From an uncultured Candidatus Peregrinibacteria bacterium (GTDB taxonomy: Bacteria; Patescibacteriota; Gracilibacteria; UBA1369), in assembly GCA_937858825.1 (NCBI GenBank), contig CALMAI010000005.1, positions 1 through 58,587 on the forward strand: a stretch of 58,587 nt of DNA, given 5' to 3'. Within the stretch, counting starts at the first letter, position 1. Each line of letters begins with the position of its first letter. The translations under genes were made by a program, and so were the position numbers. Of the stretch, positions 9,200 to 17,954 are shown piece after piece. Under the pieces are notes generated by a model that was not told the DNA's origin, ran no database searches, and saw only the letters and a list, made by a program, of their open reading frames with translations.

Positions 9200-9210
9200 G
9201 GTAGTATACA
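9184..9210 (+). promoter_or_regulatory. Possible promoter of tRNA-Glu
   Basis: TTGAAA (9184-9189), a short 15-bp spacer, and TATACA (9205-9210) on the plus strand, 24 bp before the tRNA. The spacer is below optimal, so this is a weak prediction. Confidence 0.4.
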
Positions 9211-9234
9211 TTGTCCGAGCAAAAATTTGCACAT

Positions 9235-9309
9235 GGTCCCATCGTCTAGCGGCTAGGACGTCACCCTCTCACGGTGAAAACACGGGTTCGATCCCCGTTG
9301 GGACTACCA
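9235..9309 (+). tRNA. tRNA-Glu (anticodon CTC)
   Basis: A 75-nt cloverleaf with acceptor GGTCCCA/TGGGACT, in which the first pair is a G-T wobble. Other features are the D stem GTCT..GGAC, anticodon stem TCACC/GGTGA, loop CTCTCAC, T arm with TTCGATC, discriminator A and an encoded CCA. CTC rather than TTC is notable. A TTC isoacceptor would have to be elsewhere in the genome. Confidence 0.95.
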
Positions 9310-9397
9310 AACCACGAACTACAACATATTTACCAATTTTGTCTTGTTAAATATTGAAACAAATAGCCTTTTATACAGTTTGACGGGGTGACTGCGA

Positions 9398-9645
9398 TTG
9401 ACTTGAACAAAGCGATTTGGTAAATTTTCGGTTGAATCCGAGCCCGGATAGGGCTTAAGAATGCGTATTGTTTAGAAGTGTAGCGAGTGGCTTACAAAAG
9501 AGAAGAAAGATGAATTAGGAGCTTTCTCACGACTACGATTTTGGTGTCATTTTGGTCTTTGACAATCCGAACACGAAGCGCTGCATAACGCGCTTCGACT
9601 CTAAATCTCCCAATAAAAAAGCCTTTCTCCCAAGGCTTTCTATTA
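9398..9645 (+). ncRNA. Possible small RNA or long leader upstream of the SLH protein gene
   Basis: No convincing protein gene lies between tRNA-Glu and 9765. TTGACT (9398-9403) and TAAATT (9421-9426) are spaced 17 bp and could start a transcript near 9433. It would contain hairpins AGCCC/GGGCT (9441-9455), CGAAGCGC/GCGCTTCG (9574-9597, 8 bp perfect) and AAAGCCTT/AAGGCTTT (9618-9639). The last is followed by TTTCTATT, a mediocre terminator on this strand. I recognise no known RNA family. It may be a small RNA, or a 5' leader of the SLH gene. Confidence 0.35.
9612..9639 (-). terminator. Terminator-like hairpin
   Basis: The stem AAAGCCTT/AAGGCTTT (9618-9639, loop TCTCCC) is followed on the minus strand by TTTTTTATTG, a better U tract than on the plus strand. 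No minus-strand gene ends here, so its function is unclear. It may end the small plus-strand transcript or an antisense RNA. Confidence 0.45.
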
Positions 9646-9730
9646 CAGATTAAATTTATACTTAAATTTAAGATGGCCATGTGCTAAATGCCGTGAGCCG
9701 ACCTCTCTTATAGATGATCAAGTATTTATC

Positions 9731-9736
9731 TATAAT
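9731..9736 (+). promoter_or_regulatory. -10 box of the SLH surface protein gene
   Basis: A perfect TATAAT, 28 bp before the ATG at 9765. No recognisable -35 box stands at 16-18 bp, so initiation may need another factor or the upstream leader. Confidence 0.45.
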
Positions 9737-9764
9737 TTTCTATTTCTTTAATTCACATAACCTT

Positions 9765-12700
9765 ATGGACATTGTGACTAGTCTTAAGAACGTCCGAAGG
9801 CAAGTGGCAAGCTTTAGCCTCGCAGCTTTGGTTGCAAGTTTCTTTGCGATCGGTGTGGCTCAAGCTCAAACATTTCCTGACGTTCAACCAGGTGACTGGT
9901 TCTACTCTTATGTAGAAGACCTCGTTGCTATGGGTGTGGTAAACGGATCTATGTCTGAATACCGACCTGCAGACAACGTTAATCGTGCCGAAATGGCAAA
10001 ACTTGTTGTAGAAGGTTTTGATATCCCGCTCGTAGAAACAGCTGGACTTCAAACTTTCAACGACGTTCCAGAAGGTGAGTGGTTCCACGTTTACGTTGAA
10101 ACTGCTTACGCTAATGGAATCGTAGGAGGATACCTCGACGACAACGGAGATCCATCTGGATTCTTCGGACCAGCTGATTCACTTACTCGTGAACAATCAG
10201 CTAAGATGCTCGTTCTTGGAGCTCCTATGACCATCAATACCAACTGTGGTCCTTCATTCCCAGACGTAACCACAAACATGTGGTCTTACAACTTCGTAGA
10301 AACTCTCTACGTAAACTCTGTGGTTGATGGATACCCAGATGGAACATTTGGTCCAACTCTTAACATCAACCGTGCAGAAATCGCTAAGATGGTTTCTAAC
10401 GCTATGAACCCTGTACTCCGCCCATGTGGAGGATTCAGTGTTGCTAGCGCTAAGGCTATGAGCGAAACTTCTGTAGAAGCTTGTTTCACACAAGAATACG
10501 GAGACGGTGCTATGGAAGTAGGAAACTACATGATAGAAGACCAAAACGGTAACGGACTTGATGTTACTGCCGTTGCTGCATCTTCTGATCCAATGTGTGT
10601 TGACCTTACAACCGAAGCACAAGACTCAACCAAGGTTTATGACCTTATGGTTGACAACGTTATGAGCTCTACAAGTGAAGATCTCATTGGTAAGACAGCA
10701 AGCTTCAACGGTTACACAACTGCCGAAGCTGGAGATCTTACAGCAATGCTCGACGGATCTTCTCCAGAAGGAACAGCTATTCCAAAGAATGGATCTAACA
10801 TTCTTTACAGCGTGTTCGCTTTCGAAGCTGGAAGCAATGAAGACGTTGAAATTACACAACTCGTTATTACTCGAGCTGGTCTTGGTGAACCACAACACTT
10901 CGAAAACGTTAAGATTTACGTAAACGGAGTACAAAGAGGTGGTGAAAAGACCGTTAACTCTACAACTAACACAGCTACCTTCAACCTTTCTAGCGAACCA
11001 ATCGTGGTTCCTGCAGGTAAGAAGACCCTCGTGGAAGCTCGTGGAGACATGGACGCTGCAGAAAACTCACACAACAAACTCTGTATTGCATCATCTGACG
11101 ATGTACTTGCTGAAGGAGTTTCAAGTGGAGCAGAAGTTGCAGTAGGAGGAAGCTTCGCAATTTGTGGTGAAGAAATGACCACAACATCTGCTGAAGTTGG
11201 AACTCTTACATACCGTGTATCTCAATCATCTACTGCTGACATCAACGTTGGTGACACAGATGTATTGATGACTAAGGTTCGACTTGATGCAGCTGAAGAA
11301 GATATCTGCGTTGACAAGCTTATGTTCAAGCAACAAGGAAGCGCAGACGCAGAAGACTTTGCTAACCCAACCCTCGTACTTTCAGGATCACCAGTTGATG
11401 CTGACGTATCTTGGGAAGGTGACTACCTTATGTTCGACCTCACAGAGATGGATCCATGTCTTGAGATCGAAAAGGGTTCTACAAAGAACTTCGAACTCTG
11501 GGTTGATGTAGTAGGAGGTCTCGGAAACGACGCTTCTTTCGACATCTACCGAGACTGGCACGTTGAAGGTACCGGACAGGTATACGGATACGGTGTTAAC
11601 GTAGAAGAAGATAATACATCTATCACTCCTACAGATCGAGAAATCGTTGGTGGAAACATTGCATTCTCACTCTCTGCAAACAATCCAATTGCTGGTGAAG
11701 TTGCTCGAGGTTCAAATGACCATGAATTCACACGATTCAACATCTCTACAGCTGGTGAAGCTGTAACAGTTCGTGAGCTCACCCTTACCGTTAGCGGTGC
11801 AGGTGGAGCACTTGCTTCAGAAATTGAAGACCTCAAGATCTGGGCATGGAATGCGAACACAGAAACATGGGTAGTTGTTATGGGTCCAGATGATGTAACC
11901 GCCTTTGGTGACATCTCATTCCTCGACTCATTCGACGTTCCTGGAATGGATACAACTGAATACATCATTACTGCTGACATCACTAACGATGCAGGAGACG
12001 GACACCAGTTCGACATTGATGTTGCAGATGTAACTGATTCTTCTAAGACCGAGCTTGAATACACAAGCGACGGTGACCCAGTAGACGAAGCCACAGAAGT
12101 AAGTGGTGGAGTACTCGACGGTAACGTTCAAACTGTTGCTGACCCAGCAGTTGATGTAACTCTTGCTGCCACACCTGGTGACAAGTCTTACGTAAAGAAC
12201 ACACTCGACCGTGACCTTGTAGCATTTGACTTCGCTGCTACTACAGCAGACGACATCAAGCTCACAAGCCTCACAGTTCACTGTGCTGTTGGAACTGGAG
12301 CAGATTGCTCTGATGCATTCCAAAGCTTGAACCTCTACCTTAAGGAAGGTTCAACTCTTACAAAACTTGATGGACCAGAATCTATTAGTAGTGCTGGTAC
12401 AGACGGTGATGTAGACTTCAGCTTCACACACACAATCGATGCTGGTAACTCTGCTCGTCTCCTCGTTCGAGGTAACGTAGCAAGTGCTGCTGGTGCAGGT
12501 ACATATCTCTTCACAATCGAAGATGATACTGACGTAACTGCAGAAGACAGCGAAGGATCAGACGCAGTAGTAAATGACGGTGATGGAAACTACGCCGATG
12601 CGTTCGTTGCTGTTGGTCCTCGAACAGTTACCATTGCTGGTAATGGTTCTCTTAGCAACCAAAACATCTCTGACAGCTCAACCGTTTCTCGAATCCTTGT

Positions 12701-13769
12701 TGGAAACTCTTCAATGGAAACAGTACTTCGACTTCGGTTCGCTGCAGATGAACTGGAAGCTTGGAACGTACGAAAACTCCAGATTAAGGAAATTAACTGG
12801 GGCAACGACGCAGACGTAGAAAAAGTCTACCTCAAGTGGGCAGACAAAGAATTCTCTGCAAACCTTGTTGGTGGACTCGCAAACTTCAACCTACCATCTG
12901 GTAGCTACATCAACATTCCTGCTGGAGGCAATGTAACTGTAGACGTATTGGTAGACGTTGGAAACGTGGTTCCAGACAGTGCTCTTACTGGTGACCTTCC
13001 ACAGTTCGCATTTGACTTTAATGACAACTTCGAAGCTGTTGGAGCATCATCTTCAACTGTTCTCGCGGCTGCCCCAAGTGGAGCTGACATCAACGGTGAA
13101 TCAATGCGTGTTGCCAAGAGTGCGCCAAGCGTGGCTCATCAGGCAACTTCTACTTCATTGTCAGCTGGTACAGTAACACTCTACAAGTGGACTGTTACTG
13201 CAGATGCTGCTGGAGACGTTGCCATCAAGCAATTTGCATTTGATGTGCAGCCTAGTGCAGCTCTCGTAGCTTCAGGAGTAGGAAACTTCAAATTCTTCCG
13301 TAATGGTGTAGATGTGTCTAGTTCAAGTGCATCTGTCGACATTGAAGAAAGTGGAGGTGCGGATCTGGAAGCGGGAAATCTTGCCGCAGCTGGAACTGTC
13401 CTCGTGAAGTGGAGTGATGCTGCTGGAGCTGGTGAAGAGATCATTGGTGCTGGTAACACAGTAACTTATGAACTCCGAGCTACAGTTACCGGACCTACCA
13501 CAGGTGAAAGTATCTCAACACAGTTGGCAAACGACACTGCTGGTGACGTTGGTGATATCGACACCGCTACTGGTGGAGAAACCGTTGGTGAAGGTGTAGA
13601 AGTTGATGGTGGAGCGTCAAACCTTGTTTGGTCTGACCTTTCTAACACCGTTCAAGGTGGAGGAACAACTATCCACAACGGTACCCTCGGTGCCTCATCA
13701 TTCGACTGGGTTGATGGATTCCTCGTTGACGGACTCAGCTCAATCAACACTCAGGTACTCAGTGACTAA
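9765..13769 (+). CDS. Large surface protein with three N-terminal SLH domains (S-layer-type)
   Basis: The start at 9765 gives 1334 residues with a clear signal peptide: charged LKNVRRQ, a hydrophobic core, and cleavage after VAQA near residue 34. Three S-layer homology domains follow at about 36-85, 95-150 and 160-215, with motifs FPDVQPGDWFYSYVEDL, FNDVPEGEWF and FPDVTTNMWSYNFVETL. Such domains bind cell-wall polymers. The remaining ~1100 residues are acidic, rich in Thr/Ser/Val/Ala/Asp, nearly free of Lys/Cys clusters, and look like repeated beta-sandwich modules. Codon use is strongly biased compared with neighbours, suggesting very high expression. It is a good candidate for the major surface or S-layer protein. 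Strong terminator downstream. Confidence 0.88.
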   Translation: MDIVTSLKNVRRQVASFSLAALVASFFAIGVAQAQTFPDVQPGDWFYSYVEDLVAMGVVNGSMSEYRPADNVNRAEMAKLVVEGFDIPLVETAGLQTFNDVPEGEWFHVYVETAYANGIVGGYLDDNGDPSGFFGPADSLTREQSAKMLVLGAPMTINTNCGPSFPDVTTNMWSYNFVETLYVNSVVDGYPDGTFGPTLNINRAEIAKMVSNAMNPVLRPCGGFSVASAKAMSETSVEACFTQEYGDGAMEVGNYMIEDQNGNGLDVTAVAASSDPMCVDLTTEAQDSTKVYDLMVDNVMSSTSEDLIGKTASFNGYTTAEAGDLTAMLDGSSPEGTAIPKNGSNILYSVFAFEAGSNEDVEITQLVITRAGLGEPQHFENVKIYVNGVQRGGEKTVNSTTNTATFNLSSEPIVVPAGKKTLVEARGDMDAAENSHNKLCIASSDDVLAEGVSSGAEVAVGGSFAICGEEMTTTSAEVGTLTYRVSQSSTADINVGDTDVLMTKVRLDAAEEDICVDKLMFKQQGSADAEDFANPTLVLSGSPVDADVSWEGDYLMFDLTEMDPCLEIEKGSTKNFELWVDVVGGLGNDASFDIYRDWHVEGTGQVYGYGVNVEEDNTSITPTDREIVGGNIAFSLSANNPIAGEVARGSNDHEFTRFNISTAGEAVTVRELTLTVSGAGGALASEIEDLKIWAWNANTETWVVVMGPDDVTAFGDISFLDSFDVPGMDTTEYIITADITNDAGDGHQFDIDVADVTDSSKTELEYTSDGDPVDEATEVSGGVLDGNVQTVADPAVDVTLAATPGDKSYVKNTLDRDLVAFDFAATTADDIKLTSLTVHCAVGTGADCSDAFQSLNLYLKEGSTLTKLDGPESISSAGTDGDVDFSFTHTIDAGNSARLLVRGNVASAAGAGTYLFTIEDDTDVTAEDSEGSDAVVNDGDGNYADAFVAVGPRTVTIAGNGSLSNQNISDSSTVSRILVGNSSMETVLRLRFAADELEAWNVRKLQIKEINWGNDADVEKVYLKWADKEFSANLVGGLANFNLPSGSYINIPAGGNVTVDVLVDVGNVVPDSALTGDLPQFAFDFNDNFEAVGASSSTVLAAAPSGADINGESMRVAKSAPSVAHQATSTSLSAGTVTLYKWTVTADAAGDVAIKQFAFDVQPSAALVASGVGNFKFFRNGVDVSSSSASVDIEESGGADLEAGNLAAAGTVLVKWSDAAGAGEEIIGAGNTVTYELRATVTGPTTGESISTQLANDTAGDVGDIDTATGGETVGEGVEVDGGASNLVWSDLSNTVQGGGTTIHNGTLGASSFDWVDGFLVDGLSSINTQVLSD

Positions 13770-13814
13770 TCGAGTACAAACGGATAATCATTTCACATGA
13801 AATGAATAATCGTG

Positions 13815-13846
13815 AAAACCCCCTCCTTTTCAGGAGGGGGTTTTTG
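13815..13846 (+). terminator. Intrinsic terminator of the SLH surface protein gene
   Basis: CCCCCTCC (13819-13826) pairs with GGAGGGGG (13833-13840) around TTTTCA and is followed by TTTTTG. Very strong. Confidence 0.93.
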
Positions 13847-13918
13847 TAATGGATTCATAGAATCAACGTAAAAAATAGTGTAAGCTGACAATTATAAACC
13901 TCTAATATCGTTGATCTT

Positions 13919-15871
13919 ATGATAAAAAAAATCACAGCGCTCTCAATCATGAGCCTCCTTACCTTTGCACTAATCCCTTCCAGCTCCGCGTTTGAGCTGA
14001 ATCTTCCATTAGAAGACCAGATTGAAATGTACAATCAGGTTGAGCTGACATCTATGGATGAGGCAGTTCTTATGAATACCAAAAACAGTGTTGAAAGAGC
14101 TTCATACTCCCCGGATTTTAATGATGATCAGACCCTCTACGCGGGAACAACAAGCGGAACCTACATAAATGGAGTTCCAGAGCCCAACTTCTACCAGGAC
14201 AGCGGTATGCCAGTCGACGTAAAAAACAGCCCATTCACTCTTGAATTTGGAGCAAATTATGCCAACGAAGGAACCGCAGTAGCCTACAACAGTGAAAGCA
14301 TCTACATGGTGTACAGCAAAGGTACATCATGGAGCGCTGTTGATGTTCAGGTAGATGAAGAAATTTTACAGGCCTGGCCAGGTCCTGGGTTCGCAAGCAG
14401 TCAATATGTCTATTTTACAACGCAAACAGGTCTCTACCGGCAATCAATCCAGAATAACGCAGTAGAACTCCTTGTCGAAAACGACACAGATGGAGATGTG
14501 GTGGACTTTACCTATTCCCCTTTAACCACAGTAGACAGCATTTTCTATGTTGCCAAAGGCTCAACCGTCATGAAAACAGAAAACTTTGGACTAACATGGT
14601 TCGAACACGACATGGGCGCAGAAATTAAGGAGCTCGTTAGCATTGTAGATAGAGACGATGTTACAGAGGACCACGGTGAATTGGCTGTTATTTTTGGAAA
14701 CAAAGGGCTCTCACGGGCAACCAAGACCTTTGACTTTTACAGCCCGACTCTCCCTGCTGGAGTTAATGATTTGTACTCAGTGAAGCAGGTACAGAACGGC
14801 AAAGAGCAGGACATGATCATCAACACCGACCAGGGAATCTACACCACCTACGATGACGGAGATTCATGGGCCAACATCACCTACGACGAAATCTCTGACT
14901 ACAGCAAAGTAACGGACGTTTTTGGAGCGCTGGAGGCAGCAAAAGTAACAATCTTTTTGGTTCGTGACGGAGTACTCTACAGAGACCTCCAGTCCCTTGG
15001 AAACCTGGAACCATTCATGAACGGTATCAGTTCTGAAGACAGCTATGCGTCAGAGGGGTCAATCGAATCCTACAACATCCTGGATCTCCACGAGATGAGT
15101 TTTGATCCAAATTACACTGTGGATCAGGCCATTCTTCTTGTTGATGCGGACGCTCAGGAGCAGACTATCAACTACTTCATGACCGCCGATGGTGAAAACT
15201 GGGAAGAGGTGACTCCAAACGAAGCTCATATCTTCGAAAACCAGGGAACCGATTTACGCTGGCGGATAGAGATGAGCAGCAGTGATCCATCAAAGTCACC
15301 AATCATTTATGCGGTGGCAATGGACTTTGGATTTGATGAAGGACAAATGCCACCAGAAGACGGGCTCTGTGAAGGATTCACCGATGTGGAGGCACAGGAC
15401 CCTCTGTGTCCCGCTCTAAGCTATGTAAAAGAGCAGGGAATCTTTGAAGGGTACCCAGATGGCACTTTTAAACCAAACCAGGCTATAAACCGCGCTGAGA
15501 CGGTTAAAGTGATTGTAGAAGGGTTCGATGTGCCACAACTTGCCGATCCTGCAACGAATCTTGGCTTTTCTGACGTCATCCTTGGTGAATGGTACATGAA
15601 GTACCTGGCCACAGCGCAGGCAGAGGGAATCATTGAAGGATACCCGGACGGAACCTTCAAACCGGAACAGACCGTTAACTACGTTGAACTCATTAAGATA
15701 TTCTTTGAGACAGCCGACGTGACACTCACCCCTGCTCCAGAAGGATCACAGTGGTACCAAAAATACCTCGATTACGCTCAAGATAATGACTATCTGGTCT
15801 ACCAGATCCTCGACTCAGGAATGAAGAGAGGAGACGTGGCAACGCTCTTCTATGAGCACAGCATGAAGTAG
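13919..15871 (+). CDS. Secreted beta-propeller protein with C-terminal SLH domains
   Basis: 650 residues with a signal peptide (MIKK, hydrophobic, SSSAF). Residues ~60-470 contain sialidase/BNR-like propeller repeats, recognisable as YSPDFNDDQTLYAGT, FTYSPLTTVDSIFYVAKG, TENFGLTWFEHDMG, TYDDGDSWANI and MSFDPNYTVDQAILL. No catalytic sialidase residues are evident. The C-terminus (about 480-640) has two clear SLH domains with EGYPDGTFKPNQAINRAE and EGYPDGTFKPEQTVNYVE, plus a partial third. The SLH domains anchor it to the cell wall as in the previous gene, but at the opposite end. Possible roles are ligand binding or surface architecture; not determinable here. Codon use is less biased than in the preceding gene. 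Confidence 0.85.
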   Translation: MIKKITALSIMSLLTFALIPSSSAFELNLPLEDQIEMYNQVELTSMDEAVLMNTKNSVERASYSPDFNDDQTLYAGTTSGTYINGVPEPNFYQDSGMPVDVKNSPFTLEFGANYANEGTAVAYNSESIYMVYSKGTSWSAVDVQVDEEILQAWPGPGFASSQYVYFTTQTGLYRQSIQNNAVELLVENDTDGDVVDFTYSPLTTVDSIFYVAKGSTVMKTENFGLTWFEHDMGAEIKELVSIVDRDDVTEDHGELAVIFGNKGLSRATKTFDFYSPTLPAGVNDLYSVKQVQNGKEQDMIINTDQGIYTTYDDGDSWANITYDEISDYSKVTDVFGALEAAKVTIFLVRDGVLYRDLQSLGNLEPFMNGISSEDSYASEGSIESYNILDLHEMSFDPNYTVDQAILLVDADAQEQTINYFMTADGENWEEVTPNEAHIFENQGTDLRWRIEMSSSDPSKSPIIYAVAMDFGFDEGQMPPEDGLCEGFTDVEAQDPLCPALSYVKEQGIFEGYPDGTFKPNQAINRAETVKVIVEGFDVPQLADPATNLGFSDVILGEWYMKYLATAQAEGIIEGYPDGTFKPEQTVNYVELIKIFFETADVTLTPAPEGSQWYQKYLDYAQDNDYLVYQILDSGMKRGDVATLFYEHSMK

Positions 15872-15895
15872 AAGAGACCAAGTAATAACCACAAA

Positions 15896-15927
15896 CGAAA
15901 AACCCCTGGCATCTGCCAGGGGTTTTT
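15896..15927. terminator. Bidirectional intrinsic terminator
   Basis: AACCCCTGGC (15901-15910) pairs perfectly with GCCAGGGGTT (15915-15924). It is flanked by A5 on the left and T5 on the right, so it serves the propeller/SLH gene on plus and the MopE-like cluster on minus. Confidence 0.93.
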
Positions 15928-15948
15928 AAAATCGCAATAAATAAAAAA

Positions 15949-16827
15949 CTAGAATGTTACGCGAATATCAACTGGATCACATCCAGCTGGAGTCACAGTA
16001 TTTTCACCAGTCTGATCATTATAAACATGTTCAACCGTCGCAGGATTTTCAGAATAACTATAGTCGATAGATTGAACAGCTGCAGTCGATTCCTGCCAGT
16101 TTGGATTATTGTCATTGGAGCACTGAACCTCTACAGATTTTGGCTCTTCAGAAGAGGTAAACATCAATGGTGATTCCGTTGATTCCCACCAAACCTGCGC
16201 ACGATCCCCAGGCTGATACGTTCCCATTACACCAGCCTTGGTACAAATAGAACTGTCCGGTGTGGATGAGTTGCCATCAATAGTAACCCCACCAGAAAGG
16301 AAATGAACCGCTTTGTAGCAGTCAGCGCCACTAAGAGCGGGGAAAGAAACGCTCACATCACAACCATTATCTATCTTTCCGTCGCAATCATTATCAAGAT
16401 TATCTCCACATTCCTCCAAAACAGGAGCAATAGAGTCTTGACACTCTCCAGACCAGAGTCCATCCACGCACTCCTCGGTACCTTTTTGGCAAACACCCTC
16501 ATTTGTTCCACATTCCCGGGTATCACCATCATCGCAGCTGCAAAGAAGATCATTATCGATCTCTCCATCACAGTCATTATCAACACCATCACAAACTTCA
16601 TCGGCAGGATTGGTTGGCACACATTCAGCGCCGCCGCTACCACCTTGTCCAGTGGCTCCGGTTCCACCATCGCCACCAAATTCAACATGGTCTGTACCGG
16701 TACAGGCAGGAATGCTCATCATCAATGCCGCCACAGCAGCACGTGTCGATCGAGAAGGTGCTAATCGCGCTGAAAGAGAGTCCAATACTTGTTGAGCCGA
16801 AGATGGCAAAGCCTCAGAAAGTTTCAT
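15949..16827 (-). CDS. MopE-motif putative lipoprotein, copy 1 of 3
   Basis: 292 residues. After a hydrophobic N-terminal segment comes SIPAC (about 37-41), a weak lipobox, then a Gly-rich spacer (GGDGGTGATGQGGSGG). The central part has two MopE-type metal-binding motifs, EVCDGVDNDCDGEIDN and EECGDNLDNDCDGKIDNGCD, and a Cys-rich segment (CGTNEGVCQKGTEEC). Such Asp/Asn loops probably bind Ca2+ or another metal. The C-terminal ~150 residues form a domain shared with the next two genes: DCYKAVHF, STPDSSICTKAG, TYQPGDRAQVW, EPKSVEVQCS. Last gene of a three-gene minus-strand unit. Surface role inferred from the anchor and linker. Confidence 0.8.
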   Translation of the reverse strand: MKLSEALPSSAQQVLDSLSARLAPSRSTRAAVAALMMSIPACTGTDHVEFGGDGGTGATGQGGSGGAECVPTNPADEVCDGVDNDCDGEIDNDLLCSCDDGDTRECGTNEGVCQKGTEECVDGLWSGECQDSIAPVLEECGDNLDNDCDGKIDNGCDVSVSFPALSGADCYKAVHFLSGGVTIDGNSSTPDSSICTKAGVMGTYQPGDRAQVWWESTESPLMFTSSEEPKSVEVQCSNDNNPNWQESTAAVQSIDYSYSENPATVEHVYNDQTGENTVTPAGCDPVDIRVTF

Positions 16828-16860
16828 ATCTGTTGTTTTTAAGAATAAAAATTCAGATTT

Positions 16861-17931
16861 TTAGTACGAAATTCGCGCGTCGTAGTTACCATCCATACAC
16901 CCAGAAAGAGAGTAGGTATAAGTCTGTCCATTGATAGCAGGAGCCCCAAGTACAGATGTATCGGTTGGATCGTTATAGTTGGCCTGAACAGCAGTTGTTA
17001 AGTCAGCGTGATCAGGATCAGCACTAAATGGAGAACATCGAAGCTCTACAGATTTTGGCGCTTCTGATGCGTCGAATTCAAGAGTTCCAAAATCAACCCA
17101 AATCTGGGCTTTGTGACCTGGTTGATAGGTGGAACTGATTCCCACTTTTGAGCACTGGTTTGTATCTGGAGTAGATGAATTGGTATCAATTACGCCAAAT
17201 TCATCAAAATGTCCGAGCTTATAACAGTCAGTAGAAAGCGTTGGCAGACTGAAAGCAACATCACAACCATTATCGTTATTTCCATCACAGTCTTCATCCA
17301 GGCCATTGCTGCAAACTTCAAGGGCAGGTGAAACCTCTCCAGTACAGGTAGGATCCCACATACCATTTACACACATTTGCGTTCCTTGCGCACATTCACC
17401 AACATTACTCCCACATGATTGAGTTTCATTGCCGGTACACTCACATGATGCTTCATTATCAACTTGGCCGTCACAATCATTATCAAGGCCATCACACGTT
17501 TCGGCTTCCGGCCAGACAGCGCCTTCACAGTTCTCTGACCACTTCCCGTTTTCACAAGATTGGGTTCCCTGCATACATTCACCAGTATCGCTTCCACATG
17601 CCTGGGTTTGTCCTTCTTCACAGTTACAACCTTCATCAATAGTCCCATTACAGTCGTTATCAACACCATCACAAACTTCAGTGCTTGGCATACATTCACC
17701 TCCGCCTTGTCCTCCACCACCAGTTTCCATACCACCACTACCACCCTGACCTCCAACAGAAGATGTAGTTTCCCCACCGGAACCACCAATTCTATCTCGA
17801 TCAACAGTAGCAATAAGCTCACAAGCCTGAGCAGCAAAACCAAGGCTCAAAGCCAAAACTACTTCTTTTTTTGTTGGCATTCGGGATACCAGAGCTTCTG
17901 TATTTGGTTGTGAAAGTCGTTCTAAAGACAT
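16861..17931 (-). CDS. MopE-motif putative lipoprotein, copy 2 of 3
   Basis: 356 residues. A hydrophobic segment ends at AAQAC (about 36), then a glycine-rich linker (GGSGGETTSSVGGQGG and on). Three MopE motifs follow: EVCDGVDNDCNGTIDEGC, ETCDGLDNDCDGQVDN and a degenerate EVCSNGLDEDCDGNNDNGCD. They alternate with the repeat CGS-(D/N)-x-GEC-x-QGTQxC. The C-terminal domain is the same as in copies 1 and 3 and ends in Tyr. Cys count is high and even, fitting disulfides outside the membrane. It begins 23 bp after copy 3 and ends 33 bp before copy 1. Glycine linkers of this style are common in myxobacterial surface proteins. Confidence 0.82.
   Translation of the reverse strand: MSLERLSQPNTEALVSRMPTKKEVVLALSLGFAAQACELIATVDRDRIGGSGGETTSSVGGQGGSGGMETGGGGQGGGECMPSTEVCDGVDNDCNGTIDEGCNCEEGQTQACGSDTGECMQGTQSCENGKWSENCEGAVWPEAETCDGLDNDCDGQVDNEASCECTGNETQSCGSNVGECAQGTQMCVNGMWDPTCTGEVSPALEVCSNGLDEDCDGNNDNGCDVAFSLPTLSTDCYKLGHFDEFGVIDTNSSTPDTNQCSKVGISSTYQPGHKAQIWVDFGTLEFDASEAPKSVELRCSPFSADPDHADLTTAVQANYNDPTDTSVLGAPAINGQTYTYSLSGCMDGNYDARISY
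16863..17273 (-). repeat. Duplicated C-terminal domain, unit A
   Basis: This stretch of MopE copy 2 closely matches 17957-18363 of copy 3 at the DNA level, including a 59-bp identical run (17024-17082 versus 18121-18179). It reflects recent duplication or gene conversion. Confidence 0.85.
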
Positions 17932-17954
17932 AGGAAAAATTAAGTAAAGTTTAT

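Noticed and set aside
9492-9680. 62-codon minus-strand frame upstream of the SLH gene
   Set aside because: It runs through a terminator-like hairpin, has no promoter or family resemblance, and its first part is AT-rich non-coding in character.
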